64,000 bases of DNA. Source: Adineta ricciae (Eukaryota > Rotifera > Eurotatoria > Adinetida > Adinetidae). The notes under the pieces were generated by a model that was not told the origin of the DNA, ran no database searches, and was given only the letters and a program-made list of their open reading frames with translations. Below are positions 32,267-42,942 of this stretch, one piece after another. The translations under genes and the position numbers were made by a program. Numbering within the stretch: the stretch's first letter is position 1; every line of letters starts with the position of its first letter. Location: NCBI GenBank assembly GCA_905250025.1, contig CAJNOJ010000208.1, positions 1-64,000 of the forward strand, written 5' to 3'.

Positions 32267-33082
32267 ATGACCTTTCAAGTGCTCTACACCGTGATAATGG
32301 CTGCAATTTACAACCTCGAGACTACTTATACTTACAATCACTTCGCTATTTACCACTATGGGTATACGCACGCGTGTACCTGTCTCTCAGTTTCAAATGA
32401 TGCCTGTGAGGAATATGCTTGTTCGATGGAAAAGATTACAGCTGTGTGTTTTGCTGGCTCGAGTCTCATTGAGCTCGCCAATGGCTCATCGAAATCTTTA
32501 TCTCATCTACAAATCGGCGATCGTGTACGAGTGAATAAAGATCACACCTACGAGCCAGTTATTGCTTTCATTCATGCAAAACAACATGGTCTCTTCGATT
32601 TCCTTCAAGTCACCACCCGCTCACCTCTCTCCAACTCAACTTCCGTTCTGCTCGTGTCTCCTAATCATCTCGTATTCGACTTCGATTCGAACATTGCTCG
32701 TTTTGCAGGCAAATTCCATGTCGGCGATCGACTTCAGTTCATCGAAAATGAACAGACAGTGCCTGGTGAGATCATTAGCATAAAACTGATCAAAGCACAA
32801 GGATACTATGCACCTCTCACTCCATCTGGAACTATCGTTGTCGACGGTGTTGTTTCGTCAAACTATGCTACTGTGAGCAACCATGCTCTGGCTCACTTCT
32901 TCATGGGTGCATATCGGTGGTGGGTGAATGTTGTAGGCTCGCCCTCACCGTCTGAGAAGGTGCACTGGTTAGTGGATGTGATGCAGTATATTGAAGGTAT
33001 GATTCGATGGTGTGGTGCAGAGATCTGGAGTGGCTATGAAGTATATGATGGTGTGTTTCAAGTGTCATCCATTGTGATGTGA
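32267..33082 (+). CDS. Hog/Hint-domain protein, copy 2
   Basis: Single exon, 271 aa. From about residue 75 to the stop it is nearly identical to copy 1 (IGDRVRV, VSPNHLVF, APLTPSGTIVVDGV, RWWVNVVGSPSP). The first 70 residues differ strongly, ending in ITAVCFAGSSLIELANG with the nucleophile Cys near 61. The N terminus (MTFQVLYTVIMAAIYNL) is a poor signal peptide, so an unannotated upstream exon is possible. Near-identity of the 3' two thirds together with a diverged 5' end suggests recent gene conversion. It forms the left end of the duplicated 13-kb block. Confidence 0.78.
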   Translation: MTFQVLYTVIMAAIYNLETTYTYNHFAIYHYGYTHACTCLSVSNDACEEYACSMEKITAVCFAGSSLIELANGSSKSLSHLQIGDRVRVNKDHTYEPVIAFIHAKQHGLFDFLQVTTRSPLSNSTSVLLVSPNHLVFDFDSNIARFAGKFHVGDRLQFIENEQTVPGEIISIKLIKAQGYYAPLTPSGTIVVDGVVSSNYATVSNHALAHFFMGAYRWWVNVVGSPSPSEKVHWLVDVMQYIEGMIRWCGAEIWSGYEVYDGVFQVSSIVM

Positions 33083-33512
33083 GGTTCAATGAACATCGCG
33101 TTTGGTGAGAAGGACTAACTTTTCTTTGTTTCCTAAATGATGTTTTATTGACAATGTATAAAACTGTTTCAATTGCACTGTTTTTCAATATTATGCCTTC
33201 GCTGATAAAACCGCTTCACCATCTTATGCCTGAAAACATTGCTTCTCCATCCTTGTCTAACATTTTATCTTTTTAGATTGTATTCGATCGAAGATTCCAA
33301 CAGAAGAAAATAAATTATTTGTTGAAAACGTTGAGTAGTTTTTCAAGTGATTTGCCTAAAAGCAAGTAAAGATTGTTTAAAACGAGTAAGTGAAGAATGC
33401 ATCCTATCTCGTAATGTTGAGCTTTCAAATATTATTTCTGCTTCAGTCGTTTGTGCTAGTCAGTTTTTTGCTGTTCTCAATATACTCATCACTGTCTTTT
33501 TAGATTAGCAAA
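33083..33512. other. Intergenic, repeated at 46125-46524
   Basis: Spacer between the Hint and TMEM272-like genes. It is conserved between the two blocks except for a short insertion here near 33215-33240. Confidence 0.5.
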
Positions 33513-34169
33513 ATGGCGCGAAATACTGGAACATTTGCACGATCGATGGCGTCGCAATTTCGTTCAATGTACATATCGACCATCGTAGTTCTCATAATCC
33601 TACCGTTGTTCTCAGCTCTTCCATTGGCGTCTTTGGTTGTTGGAATTACGAAAATAAAGGAATGTCCTATCCAACCAAAGATACCAACATATATGATTGT
33701 ATTTGGGGCAGTTGGTTTTGCTCTTTGTATCGTGATCATTTCCATTGTTAGTAATTAATATCTATTTTTTCGTTGGATAACAGATGTCGTATCAGTATTG
33801 CGTTTTTCGTAGATTTTGACAAGAGCAATATGTTGCTACAAATCTGGAGACAATTCTAGATGTGAAGTCACGGCTCTAATCTCCTTCGGTGCTGCTATCC
33901 CACTCTTCTTGTTCTTTTTCGCATGGTTCGTCGTGGTGAGTAGGTCGTATTTCAGCTTCTTATACGTGTACATGTTTTCATAGGGCTGTGTGTGGGTGTT
34001 TAACGTGCGTGCTCAAGTTCAGTTCGATTATGCAGACAAATCTGATTACTGTGACCGATCTCTGTACAATTTTGCATACTGCGTCCTTATAGCACAATAC
34101 AATGTTATGCTTTGTATTTGCTGTATCTGCTATGGTTACGGTCAAGCTTCCAACAAGAGTTCAAGTTAA
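33513..34169 (+). CDS. TMEM272-like four-span membrane protein, copy 1
   Basis: Three exons (33513-33746, 33813-33935, 33984-34169) with 66- and 48-bp introns give 180 aa. Four hydrophobic segments are visible. Family landmarks are LPLASLVVGITKIKECPIQP (the ...GxxxxxxCPxQP motif between spans 1 and 2), IPTYMIVFGAVGF, FFAWFVVGCVWVFNV and SDYCDRSLYNFAYCV. Proteins of the TMEM272 group are widespread in animals and of unknown function. A polyadenylation signal AATAAA lies at 34249. The protein runs convergently into the Ank-ART gene. Confidence 0.78.
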
Positions 34170-34391
34170 TACGGTTGGGTGAGCACAGACGCATCGTAGT
34201 TTTGTGGCAACTTATCCTATATGATGTTTACGATTTTAAATTTTCTTTAATAAATATGAATGAGTAAAAAGTCGCTCACAATGCTGCGTAGCTTAGTTTT
34301 TAGAAAATAAATGACGGGAAAAGATTCCCAAGCCTTCAAAAATAAAAGTAATACACTAGAAAAAGCAAGCACGTCATCATGTTAGATGTCA

Positions 34392-35564
34392 TTACTCTTT
34401 TAAATTGTGCGCGATCGTTACAGCTGCTACTTTTGGAGTTGGTACGTAAGTGAGGGTGATACGATATTCACCATTTTTAGAGTCGACTTTGATTTCTCTG
34501 ACAGAAAACAAAGTGAATGGTAATAGAAGCACTTCTTCTTCATCTTGATGAGCTGATAATGCTGGTAACTTTTCCGAGATCCTATTTAAATTGATCGCAG
34601 TCGGGCAGGTCTCTGAGAAATCGAAGATCAGCATTACTCGATTTCGACGATCATGTCTTTGTCGCTCTGGCTGGATAAAGCTTCGAGCAACAGATTCGTT
34701 CAAAGACATGGATTGTATAGTGCGAGTTTCGAGAACTTGTTCTGGTCGCTGTAGTGCCCAACGATAGGCTCGAATATCATTCTCCGTCATTCGCCCACCT
34801 CGGTATGCTCGACCCTTGTAAGCACGATCTTTCAGTTCTGCCAAATGTAAATAAATCAGGGTTGCAAATGAATCAGCCTCGTTTTGTAAAGTACGGTAGA
34901 ATGGGGTCTCAAGGGTGTACATTGTAAGAAGAGATGACATATCTGACTTCTTCCTGACTTTTTCATGTAGCCTCTTTGCATTTTCATACTGTTGATGATC
35001 ATTTGTAATCGTTCTTGACACGAGCTGTTCAAGCTGCTCCTTACTCTCTGCTTCTATTCGATTCTGAACCAGTTTCTTGAATACGCCTGACGAATCTGCT
35101 ACTGCATGCATGAACTGTGATTCGTAAGCTGTGTTTGCTGTTGTGTGACCTTTGAACCAATCATCTGGTATGCCATCTTTCATGTCAACACTGTTACCCT
35201 TGGGGTTGACCAGTTGAAATGTTTGGGTCATGTGCTCATCGACGAATCTGTCTGATGCAGGTCGATTGAATAATGCTCGAATTTCCTCAGTAGATGCTTC
35301 TTCATATGCTGTGGCTCCATGACGATTCAGAGTTGTACGTGAACATCCATTTTCGAGTAGCAGTCGAACAATATGTGGGTGATTATAGAATACGGCTGCA
35401 TGAAGGGCTGTACTTCCGAGAGGCTCAAGTTGATTAACTTGTTCGTAGGTCATGTTTGGGAGCATTTGGCGAACTGCTGCTATATCACCTTCTTTGCATG
35501 CCCAATAAAACAGACTAGCTTGTCCAATTTTGTATTCGGTCTTCTTACGTATAACATTACCCAT
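34392..35564 (-). CDS. Ankyrin-repeat / arginine-specific mono-ADP-ribosyltransferase fusion, copy 1
   Basis: Single exon, 390 aa. The N terminus MGNVIRKK fits N-myristoylation. Two to three ankyrin repeats span about residues 16-100 (SLFYWACKEGDIAAVRQML, STALHAAVFYNHPHIVRLLL). The C-terminal half has the R-S-E motifs of ecto-ART/chitin-type transferases: AYRGG (Arg near 255), QSMSLNESVA (Ser near 285-287) and DEEEVLLLPF (ExE at 342-344). Such enzymes move ADP-ribose from NAD+ to arginines. Without a signal peptide and with a likely lipid anchor, it should act inside the cell at membranes. It lies downstream of the SIR2-NACHT gene in the same orientation. Confidence 0.85.
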   Translation of the reverse strand: MGNVIRKKTEYKIGQASLFYWACKEGDIAAVRQMLPNMTYEQVNQLEPLGSTALHAAVFYNHPHIVRLLLENGCSRTTLNRHGATAYEEASTEEIRALFNRPASDRFVDEHMTQTFQLVNPKGNSVDMKDGIPDDWFKGHTTANTAYESQFMHAVADSSGVFKKLVQNRIEAESKEQLEQLVSRTITNDHQQYENAKRLHEKVRKKSDMSSLLTMYTLETPFYRTLQNEADSFATLIYLHLAELKDRAYKGRAYRGGRMTENDIRAYRWALQRPEQVLETRTIQSMSLNESVARSFIQPERQRHDRRNRVMLIFDFSETCPTAINLNRISEKLPALSAHQDEEEVLLLPFTLFSVREIKVDSKNGEYRITLTYVPTPKVAAVTIAHNLKE

Positions 35565-36089
35565 TACAGCAGTATTGTTTTGTTGTACGTCTTAGAGAAT
35601 ATTTATTATCAACAATACTTCGCCCTCAGATATACAAATGTTGAATAAGAATGAAGATAAGAAACGGCAAATGTTTTGTAAGCGATGAAAATGTAACAGA
35701 AATTGCATATGTGTTTAAGGTGAGTCAAGTTGGAAAGCAAATAAAAATAAAGTCAACATCGTATTTGAGTGTTCTTCCTTTGAAATCGTGAAGATGTGAG
35801 TGTGATTCTCCTATGGAAATCTGAAGTTGGTAGGAACTGAGGTTCGAAATATGTGACAACGCGGTCAAATAATTTGATTCCGTAACATACAACACTAGGA
35901 CACATGAATGTATTCTCCTTTTGTCATGATATTCATTGAACGTCTAGTTATCGGTCATATTTAGTTTTTGTCATTTACAATTATAAACATAAAACCTTTA
36001 CTTATGTTAAAATAAATCGATATATATTATGTTTATATTTCGAAAAAAAAAACTATTTGTCGTATCTTTACATTGTTCTGATCGTTTAT
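35565..36089. other. Intergenic, repeated at 48584-49018
   Basis: Spacer between the Ank-ART and SIR2-NACHT genes. Compared with the second block it contains roughly 80 extra AT-rich bases (about 35945-36028). No gene supported. Confidence 0.5.
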
Positions 36090-39000
36090 TTATTGATTAG
36101 TTGTCATGGCATATTGTGTTTTACCCGAAAGTCCTTGTATTTTCGTCCATGTTTTATATAATTCATTTTCCAACGTTGTTGTGAATGGAATGCTTACATC
36201 TGTGTAATAATAGCTGACGACTTTCTTCGATTTGAATTCTCCAATCTCGTGAGCTAAATACTGAACAATTTTCGATTTCGTATGCGCGTCGAGTTTCTCG
36301 TCGAGAACGAATTGTGTGATGATTTTTAACGTTTCATAAACTTTAATTGCACTTTCATTTGTTAAAGATTTCAACAAGTCGTCGACAAATTCGTTCGAGG
36401 ACAGATGTATTAGCGGCATTCCAATAGTTGTATATTCTTTGACAAGATTTTCGTCGAATAGTGCGCTCAAAACATCGATAATGATCCGATGATCTGGTAA
36501 ATCGATTGCTGCAAGTAAAATAAAAGCGCTTCCACGTGCGGGGAAGTACGGATGGTGATGAATCGTCTTCACTAGAAGTTTGATCATTTGGAATTTATCA
36601 AATTTTTGATTATTCGTGATTTTCCGATACAGATAGTCTTCTTTTTGCACACATGCTGCTACTAAACTTAGTAAATTATCAGTAATCATTAATGAATATA
36701 TTGAATCATCACATTCGTCGAACATGAACAGTTTTTGTATTAACCATTGTATTAAATTCTCCAGAATTGCTAGAGTAATATGAATGTTCTCGATTCGCTG
36801 TAGTATTTCTCTGTTCAATTCCATGACGGAAACACGAAAATTACAAAAACTGATATCTTGCATTCGATCGTAAGTAGTTCGATGGAAATTTTCCACTTGC
36901 GTTGTACATTGATCGATTAGTTTCGATTCAAGATTCATAAAATAAAATTCATCATTCAAATCGGCTGAAACACAAATTTCCTCCAGAATAAAGTCGATTA
37001 CCTGCAATTCTCGCCTGGTAAGATATACTTTCTCACTAAATCGTGTTGTATCTACAGTGGCCAATACAACGGCGAATTGTTGCCATTGATCCTGTCGAAT
37101 TCTTCCATTGATCGTTAAATTCATCACTGAATGGAGTAATTCTTCTATATAAGAAGCATCTGTTGATAGTTGAGCTGAGTTTATCAGAGCATTCCAAGTT
37201 TGTTGATTGATGAATTTTATTCGATGAAAGAACCACATTCTTCCTGGCCTCACGGGTTTTTCTTCTTTCAATTTCGCTACACTTTTCTGCAAATTTTCGA
37301 AGATCTCCGGATCATCCCAGAGAACATCTGAGAAAAAGCTGCGCAGATAAATTTTAACACGCGGAAGATGCTCCATGGATGCAGTCTGTAGAATTTTCAA
37401 TACTGTTCTTTCTCCTAAGACAGAGATTCTTTTACTTGGTGTCGTCGGATCTCGTTCGGGATGTTGGAAGACTCGTTGGGCTCGATATCTCATCTGGTCA
37501 TTATCTATTTTGAACAAATCCACGATCGTATCGATTGCTGATTCGAAAATGTATTTGCTTTCTGCCAGCAACAGAGCAGCTAATTTGTTGATTTTCTTGT
37601 CGTGATAATCAGTAAACCATCGTTGCACGATTGGCAGAACTTCATTCGATGGTTTGATGATATACGGATATAAAACCGAGATGGCATCTCCTCTTCCTTG
37701 TTGAATTAATTCATCTATAATAACGGCGACCTGCGGAGTGAGAAACAATTCATCTACTAAACCAATTTTCAATAGTTTTTCAAGGTGCGACTGATTGTCG
37801 ACATCTCGATAGAGGTTTATCCAAAGACGAGTCAAGCTTTCATCTTCCCCAATCATCATTTTTGCATCATTCAAGTTTGTAAAGAGTCGAAATAGACATT
37901 CCAATTGATTGTTGGTGGAAAGATCCTTGTACTTTTGAGTACATAGAATTTTCCCGTAGAGTCCATGGACAAAGTTTCTGTGTGTTTCACTCTGAAGATT
38001 GTTAATGATCAAGTTTAACGTGTCGTGAAGATCAGTGTAGATAGACATAAGGGGTTTTAACTTGACGAGAAGTCTGATTTTATCTCTATTTTCATCCATG
38101 TGACTCAAAAATTCCAACGCGTGTGTTAAATATTTTTTGCGAAAGTCACCTGATCCGTAAAACGCTAATCGGATTGATGCGATCGTGCGATCATGAAGAT
38201 GCTCGATCTGATTCCATGTGGAAACCAATTCTCGAATGATCGTTTGAGTGAATGCATTTTGATTTGTTTGTTTGACTTGTAGGACTGCATATATTTTTTC
38301 TAAAACTTGAAACCGCAAGCTTGCCTCTGCAATAATTTTGGTTTGATCGAACGCTTCACTGAGAAGTTCCAGATTTCGTTCATCATCATACTGCGCAAAT
38401 TGATATAATGCTCTTGCTTTATAGTATGGATTAGACATTGATGAGATCCTTGCCATGAGGAATTCTTTTATGTTCACCTCATCTGTTACATCAACAAGTA
38501 ATTTCGCATAGATGTTCGTGATATTTAAGTCTTTTGAGATAACTCCGAAGACTAGTAGGATAATCGATGGAATCAGTTCCGGGTTGCGAACGAAATATCC
38601 ATCACGGATGAAAATGTCACAGATAGTTTCGAGAGCGATGGTCAGGTTCGGATGCATGTTTTCCAGACAGTTGAAGAATGCAATTGGAATATCATCTGTT
38701 TGAATCAGTCGAAAAGAAAACATATCCATTGGCCATGAGTATTCTCGAAGTGGCTTGTAAATCTGAACTGCGTCATTGATTTTTAAAAACGATTGAATAA
38801 GTACATCGCTGTTCATTGATTTCATACATGTATCTAAACATTTTCTAACATCATGCTCCATTTGACCGCGAAAACTGTCCGTCAATTTGAAAGCGAAGTA
38901 TTCGGCGTATAGAGCATATTTATCATTGAGATCTTCTACGGTATCAGCTAATGCACTCGTATCTAATGGTAATCCGCCACTATTAGCAACTGAAGATAAA

Positions 39001-42000
39001 TGGATCGTGCAATAATCAGCAAATTTCAAATCACAGCCACGAGTGTTTGTTTTTACATGATTATAAGTGTTGAGAAGATGTGGTATCATGTACGATGATG
39101 ATCTGGCGATGGGATCCTTCAGGACAGAGATAGTCTGCTCCAATCTACCAACCAAATGTTTGATAAATACGTCATCTTCGTTCTTGATTGTCATTTTGAC
39201 AAAATCGAAGTCTTCTAACACGATCAATACTAGAAATGCTTCGATTTTCGAACCAAGACAACACTGCTGAGTATCAATCTGTTGTCGAAATTCATTCACT
39301 AAGTCGCTCTTAGGTCGTTGTTTCGCCAGTAATTCGCAAATTTTTGTTGTATGAAACGATTCTTTATAAATATCATCTGTACTAATTGTTGGCAAATCAT
39401 ACCAATGATTGTCATTTTCTATCTTATCAGCATGTACAGCCATATTGTAGGCCGGATCTTCTACACCCCAAATATTTTGAAAGTAAAACAGAAACGGTGC
39501 TCTTTCACTGCCACTTAAACAAAGGAATAAACCCAATCGATTAAGCTCTGCGATTGTTGATGCAACATTGTGATTCTTGTGTCCACCGTAAAGTGCAATT
39601 ATCAAACATAGCCACTCCGAATCAGCTTTGACAAAGTTTAGCAAGTCAACGTTCGTGAGAAATTTATGTTTAACTATCAATTGACTTGTCACCGCTGAAT
39701 CTTTGACTTCAGTAGAATAATATCGTAAAAGTGCATCGATCGGCCAATTCCAAACATGTGAGTCGTAGTGTAGATTTTGTAGAAATGTCTCATGAAATTT
39801 CGGGCAATACCATTTCAATTGATGGATTATATTCGCACATGGTGCTAAATGTTGTTTGTCGTGAAGTTTTTCGTTGAACCATCCGATCATTGTTAGGATC
39901 GATATTTTGTTCAGTTTCGAGAAATAGAAGTGAATTAATTCTTGATGCTCTTTTAATCTTGAGAAGCCTGATAGATCTTTGTAATCCGATAATAACATAT
40001 CAGCCAATACGCGAATCATTTGACGTTGACTGCATGTCGATGGAAAATAGATATCACTCAACGAATCGATTATAACAAATGGAACGATCAATGCTGAGAC
40101 TGATGAGGTTTGTTCGTGTGCTAATAGTCTTGTAAGAATTCTATCGAATAATCCATTCTCCCGATGATATTTACTTAGGATTCCGAATGTCATGTGAAGA
40201 GGAACTCGCCAATTGGGAACATCGATTTTGTTTCGAATCGTCTGGAAGATGACATCTTCCGATCGCTGGATGCCATTGGAATAGACAATATTTTTCGCGG
40301 CGAGATATTCTTGAAATGTTCGATGGATGAACCGAAAACTGTTATACCCAAATTCATTCAACAAACCAACTTTATATTTGAATATGTCGACAAGTTTTGA
40401 CGTGGAGTCCTCCGCATCATTGAAAACCTTTTGTTTCTGAATAATATCTCTCAAACTATTCTCCGACAAACCATCAACTCGACTGTGAAGATAGTCCGCG
40501 ATATCTTGCAATATTGTCCATAGCATAGTCACAGTTAATCGAAGATCTTGATGAAGTGAAGAAGTGACCAATCGTTCGATCATTTTCTCAATTGCTTTGT
40601 CATACAAATCGATTCGCTTCTCCGGTAGTTTATCATCGTATTGATTATACACTGCAGCAATTACACTCGCTAACTGCGGATTAATTGCCAGTTGAAAAAT
40701 ATCTTTATTCTCTGTGATATCCGTATACAATTGACTGGCTAATGATTCATCGATGGCTTCTCCTCGGATACATTTCGTATACGAACTACAAAACATTTTC
40801 AACGCTTCATTCGACATGTCTTGAATGGTTAATCTTGGAATGTAGAAGTTAATCTCTTCGAAATAGTTCCCTTCAATTCGACTGGTAATAATCACACGAT
40901 TCCCAATGGTTGGATCTTTAGTGTTGTTGATTTCCTTTTGTTCATGAAGTGAATAAATCAATTTTCCAGATTTTACGTCGTAGTCAATACTTCGTTCTAA
41001 TAGCATGTTGATCTCTTTCATCAAATCGCTTCGGTCAACATGAGCCGGAACTTCATCTAGCCCTTCGAAGATAATCAGAACGTTTCCATGTAATATATAT
41101 TCAGTCATCAGCAATGAAAGATCTTCTCGTTCTTCTTTGGTAAACAACAACGAGTTCATCGTGCTGTTTTCTTGTAGAAATTGAAGTAAACTTCGTTTTT
41201 GTTGTTTGGAATTGTCTTTTATCTGATCAACATATTTCCATATGGGAATTAGTATCGGTATTTTCTCCTTCATGCGATGGTCATTCTTGTTGAAAAGCTT
41301 ATTTGTCTTTCCTAAACATTGTTGAGCCATGTTTATCACCAACCATTTGGATATTGTGGTTTTTCCTGAACCTGGATGACCTAAAACAATGAAATGCTTG
41401 AATTCGTTGTATGCTTGTTGAATTTGATATTGTTTTGCTTCGGTGAGATTGTTGTTTCCAAGAATTTCTCGTTTCAAACGTGAGATTTTACCCTTGATAA
41501 CACTCGCTTCATCTAAAGAAAAGATTTCTCGATTGTTGAGTAGAACGTCTAGCCATTGATCGACCATGAGATCTCGATAGATGGTCTCCGGATTGAACGA
41601 ATGTCGTTCAAAAATCGCTTGAATTAATTTGCTTTTTTCATTCGAGGTAAAAAATCCGTTGGATAAAACCTTTCGTTTGAATTCTTCGTTCATATCCAAC
41701 GCTTTCATTGCTTTTATCGATGGATGTGTTGGATCAAATTTCAATTCAACGTACACACTTTCTAACGGAAGAGAAATATCGTTATTCGCAGAGCCAAAGA
41801 TCGAGACATGTCCGTACTCTTGAATCATATAGTTCAAATATTTCTGACGAACGAGTTCTTGGCGACTAGCAAATGGCAAGTTCTCTCGTCGAAATGTCGA
41901 AAACGACGAGAGATTTTTAGTAAATAGAATCAGATCATCAAATGTATTACCGTAAGGAATTTCGATGATATTTTCTAAGACGGAATATTTAATATTCGAT

Positions 42001-42719
42001 CGTACGAGTTTGTAGATAGTGGGACAATGTGGTGCTGTGATATCAGATATCCATTGCAGAAGTTTACAGAAACTTGGATCGAGTATACCGGTTCCATATC
42101 CAATGAATAGTAAAGTTTTACCTTGAGTAAGTGTTTTTAGTTTTACTTTGGCAAACTTATTCTCATGAAGTTTGTTATAATCATCACTGTTAAAGACCAC
42201 CGTGTCTGTATGTCGAAAACTACCATGTACGTGTAGAATGAAGTCTTTTATGTCTATCGATGGATCTTCGTATTGATATCGACTCCATGTTAACGTACCT
42301 TTGTTGAGCAAATCTCCCAGAAGTGAGTCATAATTTGTTGTTAAGATCGGGCAGTTTAATTCCGCGATAGCCTTCATCATGTCAGGCTTTTGTGGGTGTA
42401 ATTCTCCGAGCGTGTTTATCAACCATTCTTCATACGCATTAGGATGCTTACTAAACCAATGTTTGATTTGATCAGCAATACTTAAATAATCATTCAGTTT
42501 TGTTATGTTAGCGTCCAACTTGCTCATCATATCCTGAAAATTTGCGTCATCGATTTCATTCAAGAGGTAACATTGTCGAAGTCCTTGTTTTAATAATCCT
42601 TTCCAAAAACAAACATTTTCATCGCCATTTGCTGTGTAAACTGATACATCCGAGCCGACGAACACCAGCACATTATTTGCAGCAATATCTTTCTTCAGCT
42701 TTTGAATCTCGTCCACCAT
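36090..42719 (-). CDS. Giant SIR2-like / NACHT (STAND) protein with helical repeats, copy 1
   Basis: Single 6.6-kb exon, 2209 aa from the ATG at 42719. Residues 1-270 form a SIR2-like NADase domain: VLVFVGSDVS (19-27), ILTTNYDSLL with catalytic-type Asn129, LHVHGSF with His165, VVFNSDDY, and LLFIGYGTGILDPSF. A NACHT NTPase follows: Walker A LGHPGSGKTT (447-455), Walker B LIIFEGLDEVP (548-558), VIITSR sensor (610-614) and winged-helix-like FRFIHRTFQEYLAA. The remaining 1400 residues are alpha-helical repeats that would sense a ligand. In bacteria this order is seen in STAND (Avs, SIR2-STAND) anti-phage effectors that degrade NAD+ on activation. An innate-immune role here is inference. The absence of introns contrasts with most neighbours. 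Confidence 0.88.
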   Translation of the reverse strand: MVDEIQKLKKDIAANNVLVFVGSDVSVYTANGDENVCFWKGLLKQGLRQCYLLNEIDDANFQDMMSKLDANITKLNDYLSIADQIKHWFSKHPNAYEEWLINTLGELHPQKPDMMKAIAELNCPILTTNYDSLLGDLLNKGTLTWSRYQYEDPSIDIKDFILHVHGSFRHTDTVVFNSDDYNKLHENKFAKVKLKTLTQGKTLLFIGYGTGILDPSFCKLLQWISDITAPHCPTIYKLVRSNIKYSVLENIIEIPYGNTFDDLILFTKNLSSFSTFRRENLPFASRQELVRQKYLNYMIQEYGHVSIFGSANNDISLPLESVYVELKFDPTHPSIKAMKALDMNEEFKRKVLSNGFFTSNEKSKLIQAIFERHSFNPETIYRDLMVDQWLDVLLNNREIFSLDEASVIKGKISRLKREILGNNNLTEAKQYQIQQAYNEFKHFIVLGHPGSGKTTISKWLVINMAQQCLGKTNKLFNKNDHRMKEKIPILIPIWKYVDQIKDNSKQQKRSLLQFLQENSTMNSLLFTKEEREDLSLLMTEYILHGNVLIIFEGLDEVPAHVDRSDLMKEINMLLERSIDYDVKSGKLIYSLHEQKEINNTKDPTIGNRVIITSRIEGNYFEEINFYIPRLTIQDMSNEALKMFCSSYTKCIRGEAIDESLASQLYTDITENKDIFQLAINPQLASVIAAVYNQYDDKLPEKRIDLYDKAIEKMIERLVTSSLHQDLRLTVTMLWTILQDIADYLHSRVDGLSENSLRDIIQKQKVFNDAEDSTSKLVDIFKYKVGLLNEFGYNSFRFIHRTFQEYLAAKNIVYSNGIQRSEDVIFQTIRNKIDVPNWRVPLHMTFGILSKYHRENGLFDRILTRLLAHEQTSSVSALIVPFVIIDSLSDIYFPSTCSQRQMIRVLADMLLSDYKDLSGFSRLKEHQELIHFYFSKLNKISILTMIGWFNEKLHDKQHLAPCANIIHQLKWYCPKFHETFLQNLHYDSHVWNWPIDALLRYYSTEVKDSAVTSQLIVKHKFLTNVDLLNFVKADSEWLCLIIALYGGHKNHNVASTIAELNRLGLFLCLSGSERAPFLFYFQNIWGVEDPAYNMAVHADKIENDNHWYDLPTISTDDIYKESFHTTKICELLAKQRPKSDLVNEFRQQIDTQQCCLGSKIEAFLVLIVLEDFDFVKMTIKNEDDVFIKHLVGRLEQTISVLKDPIARSSSYMIPHLLNTYNHVKTNTRGCDLKFADYCTIHLSSVANSGGLPLDTSALADTVEDLNDKYALYAEYFAFKLTDSFRGQMEHDVRKCLDTCMKSMNSDVLIQSFLKINDAVQIYKPLREYSWPMDMFSFRLIQTDDIPIAFFNCLENMHPNLTIALETICDIFIRDGYFVRNPELIPSIILLVFGVISKDLNITNIYAKLLVDVTDEVNIKEFLMARISSMSNPYYKARALYQFAQYDDERNLELLSEAFDQTKIIAEASLRFQVLEKIYAVLQVKQTNQNAFTQTIIRELVSTWNQIEHLHDRTIASIRLAFYGSGDFRKKYLTHALEFLSHMDENRDKIRLLVKLKPLMSIYTDLHDTLNLIINNLQSETHRNFVHGLYGKILCTQKYKDLSTNNQLECLFRLFTNLNDAKMMIGEDESLTRLWINLYRDVDNQSHLEKLLKIGLVDELFLTPQVAVIIDELIQQGRGDAISVLYPYIIKPSNEVLPIVQRWFTDYHDKKINKLAALLLAESKYIFESAIDTIVDLFKIDNDQMRYRAQRVFQHPERDPTTPSKRISVLGERTVLKILQTASMEHLPRVKIYLRSFFSDVLWDDPEIFENLQKSVAKLKEEKPVRPGRMWFFHRIKFINQQTWNALINSAQLSTDASYIEELLHSVMNLTINGRIRQDQWQQFAVVLATVDTTRFSEKVYLTRRELQVIDFILEEICVSADLNDEFYFMNLESKLIDQCTTQVENFHRTTYDRMQDISFCNFRVSVMELNREILQRIENIHITLAILENLIQWLIQKLFMFDECDDSIYSLMITDNLLSLVAACVQKEDYLYRKITNNQKFDKFQMIKLLVKTIHHHPYFPARGSAFILLAAIDLPDHRIIIDVLSALFDENLVKEYTTIGMPLIHLSSNEFVDDLLKSLTNESAIKVYETLKIITQFVLDEKLDAHTKSKIVQYLAHEIGEFKSKKVVSYYYTDVSIPFTTTLENELYKTWTKIQGLSGKTQYAMTTNQ

Positions 42720-42942
42720 GTTACACAAATGTTCATGTAAAATTTCAACCGAACAAGTCCTTTTATTCGTGCGATGTATCTATCGCAGAAAGAAAGTAAA
42801 CACATATTCACATGTTGGAAAGAATCATGCATGACACATTTCTTCCTAGGAAGAAAAAAATTGTTCTTTCTTTCTGTTTATTAACGTCATGTAATGTGGC
42901 TTTTTCCAACGACAACAAAAAAAAACTAGTTTCTTTTTCTTT

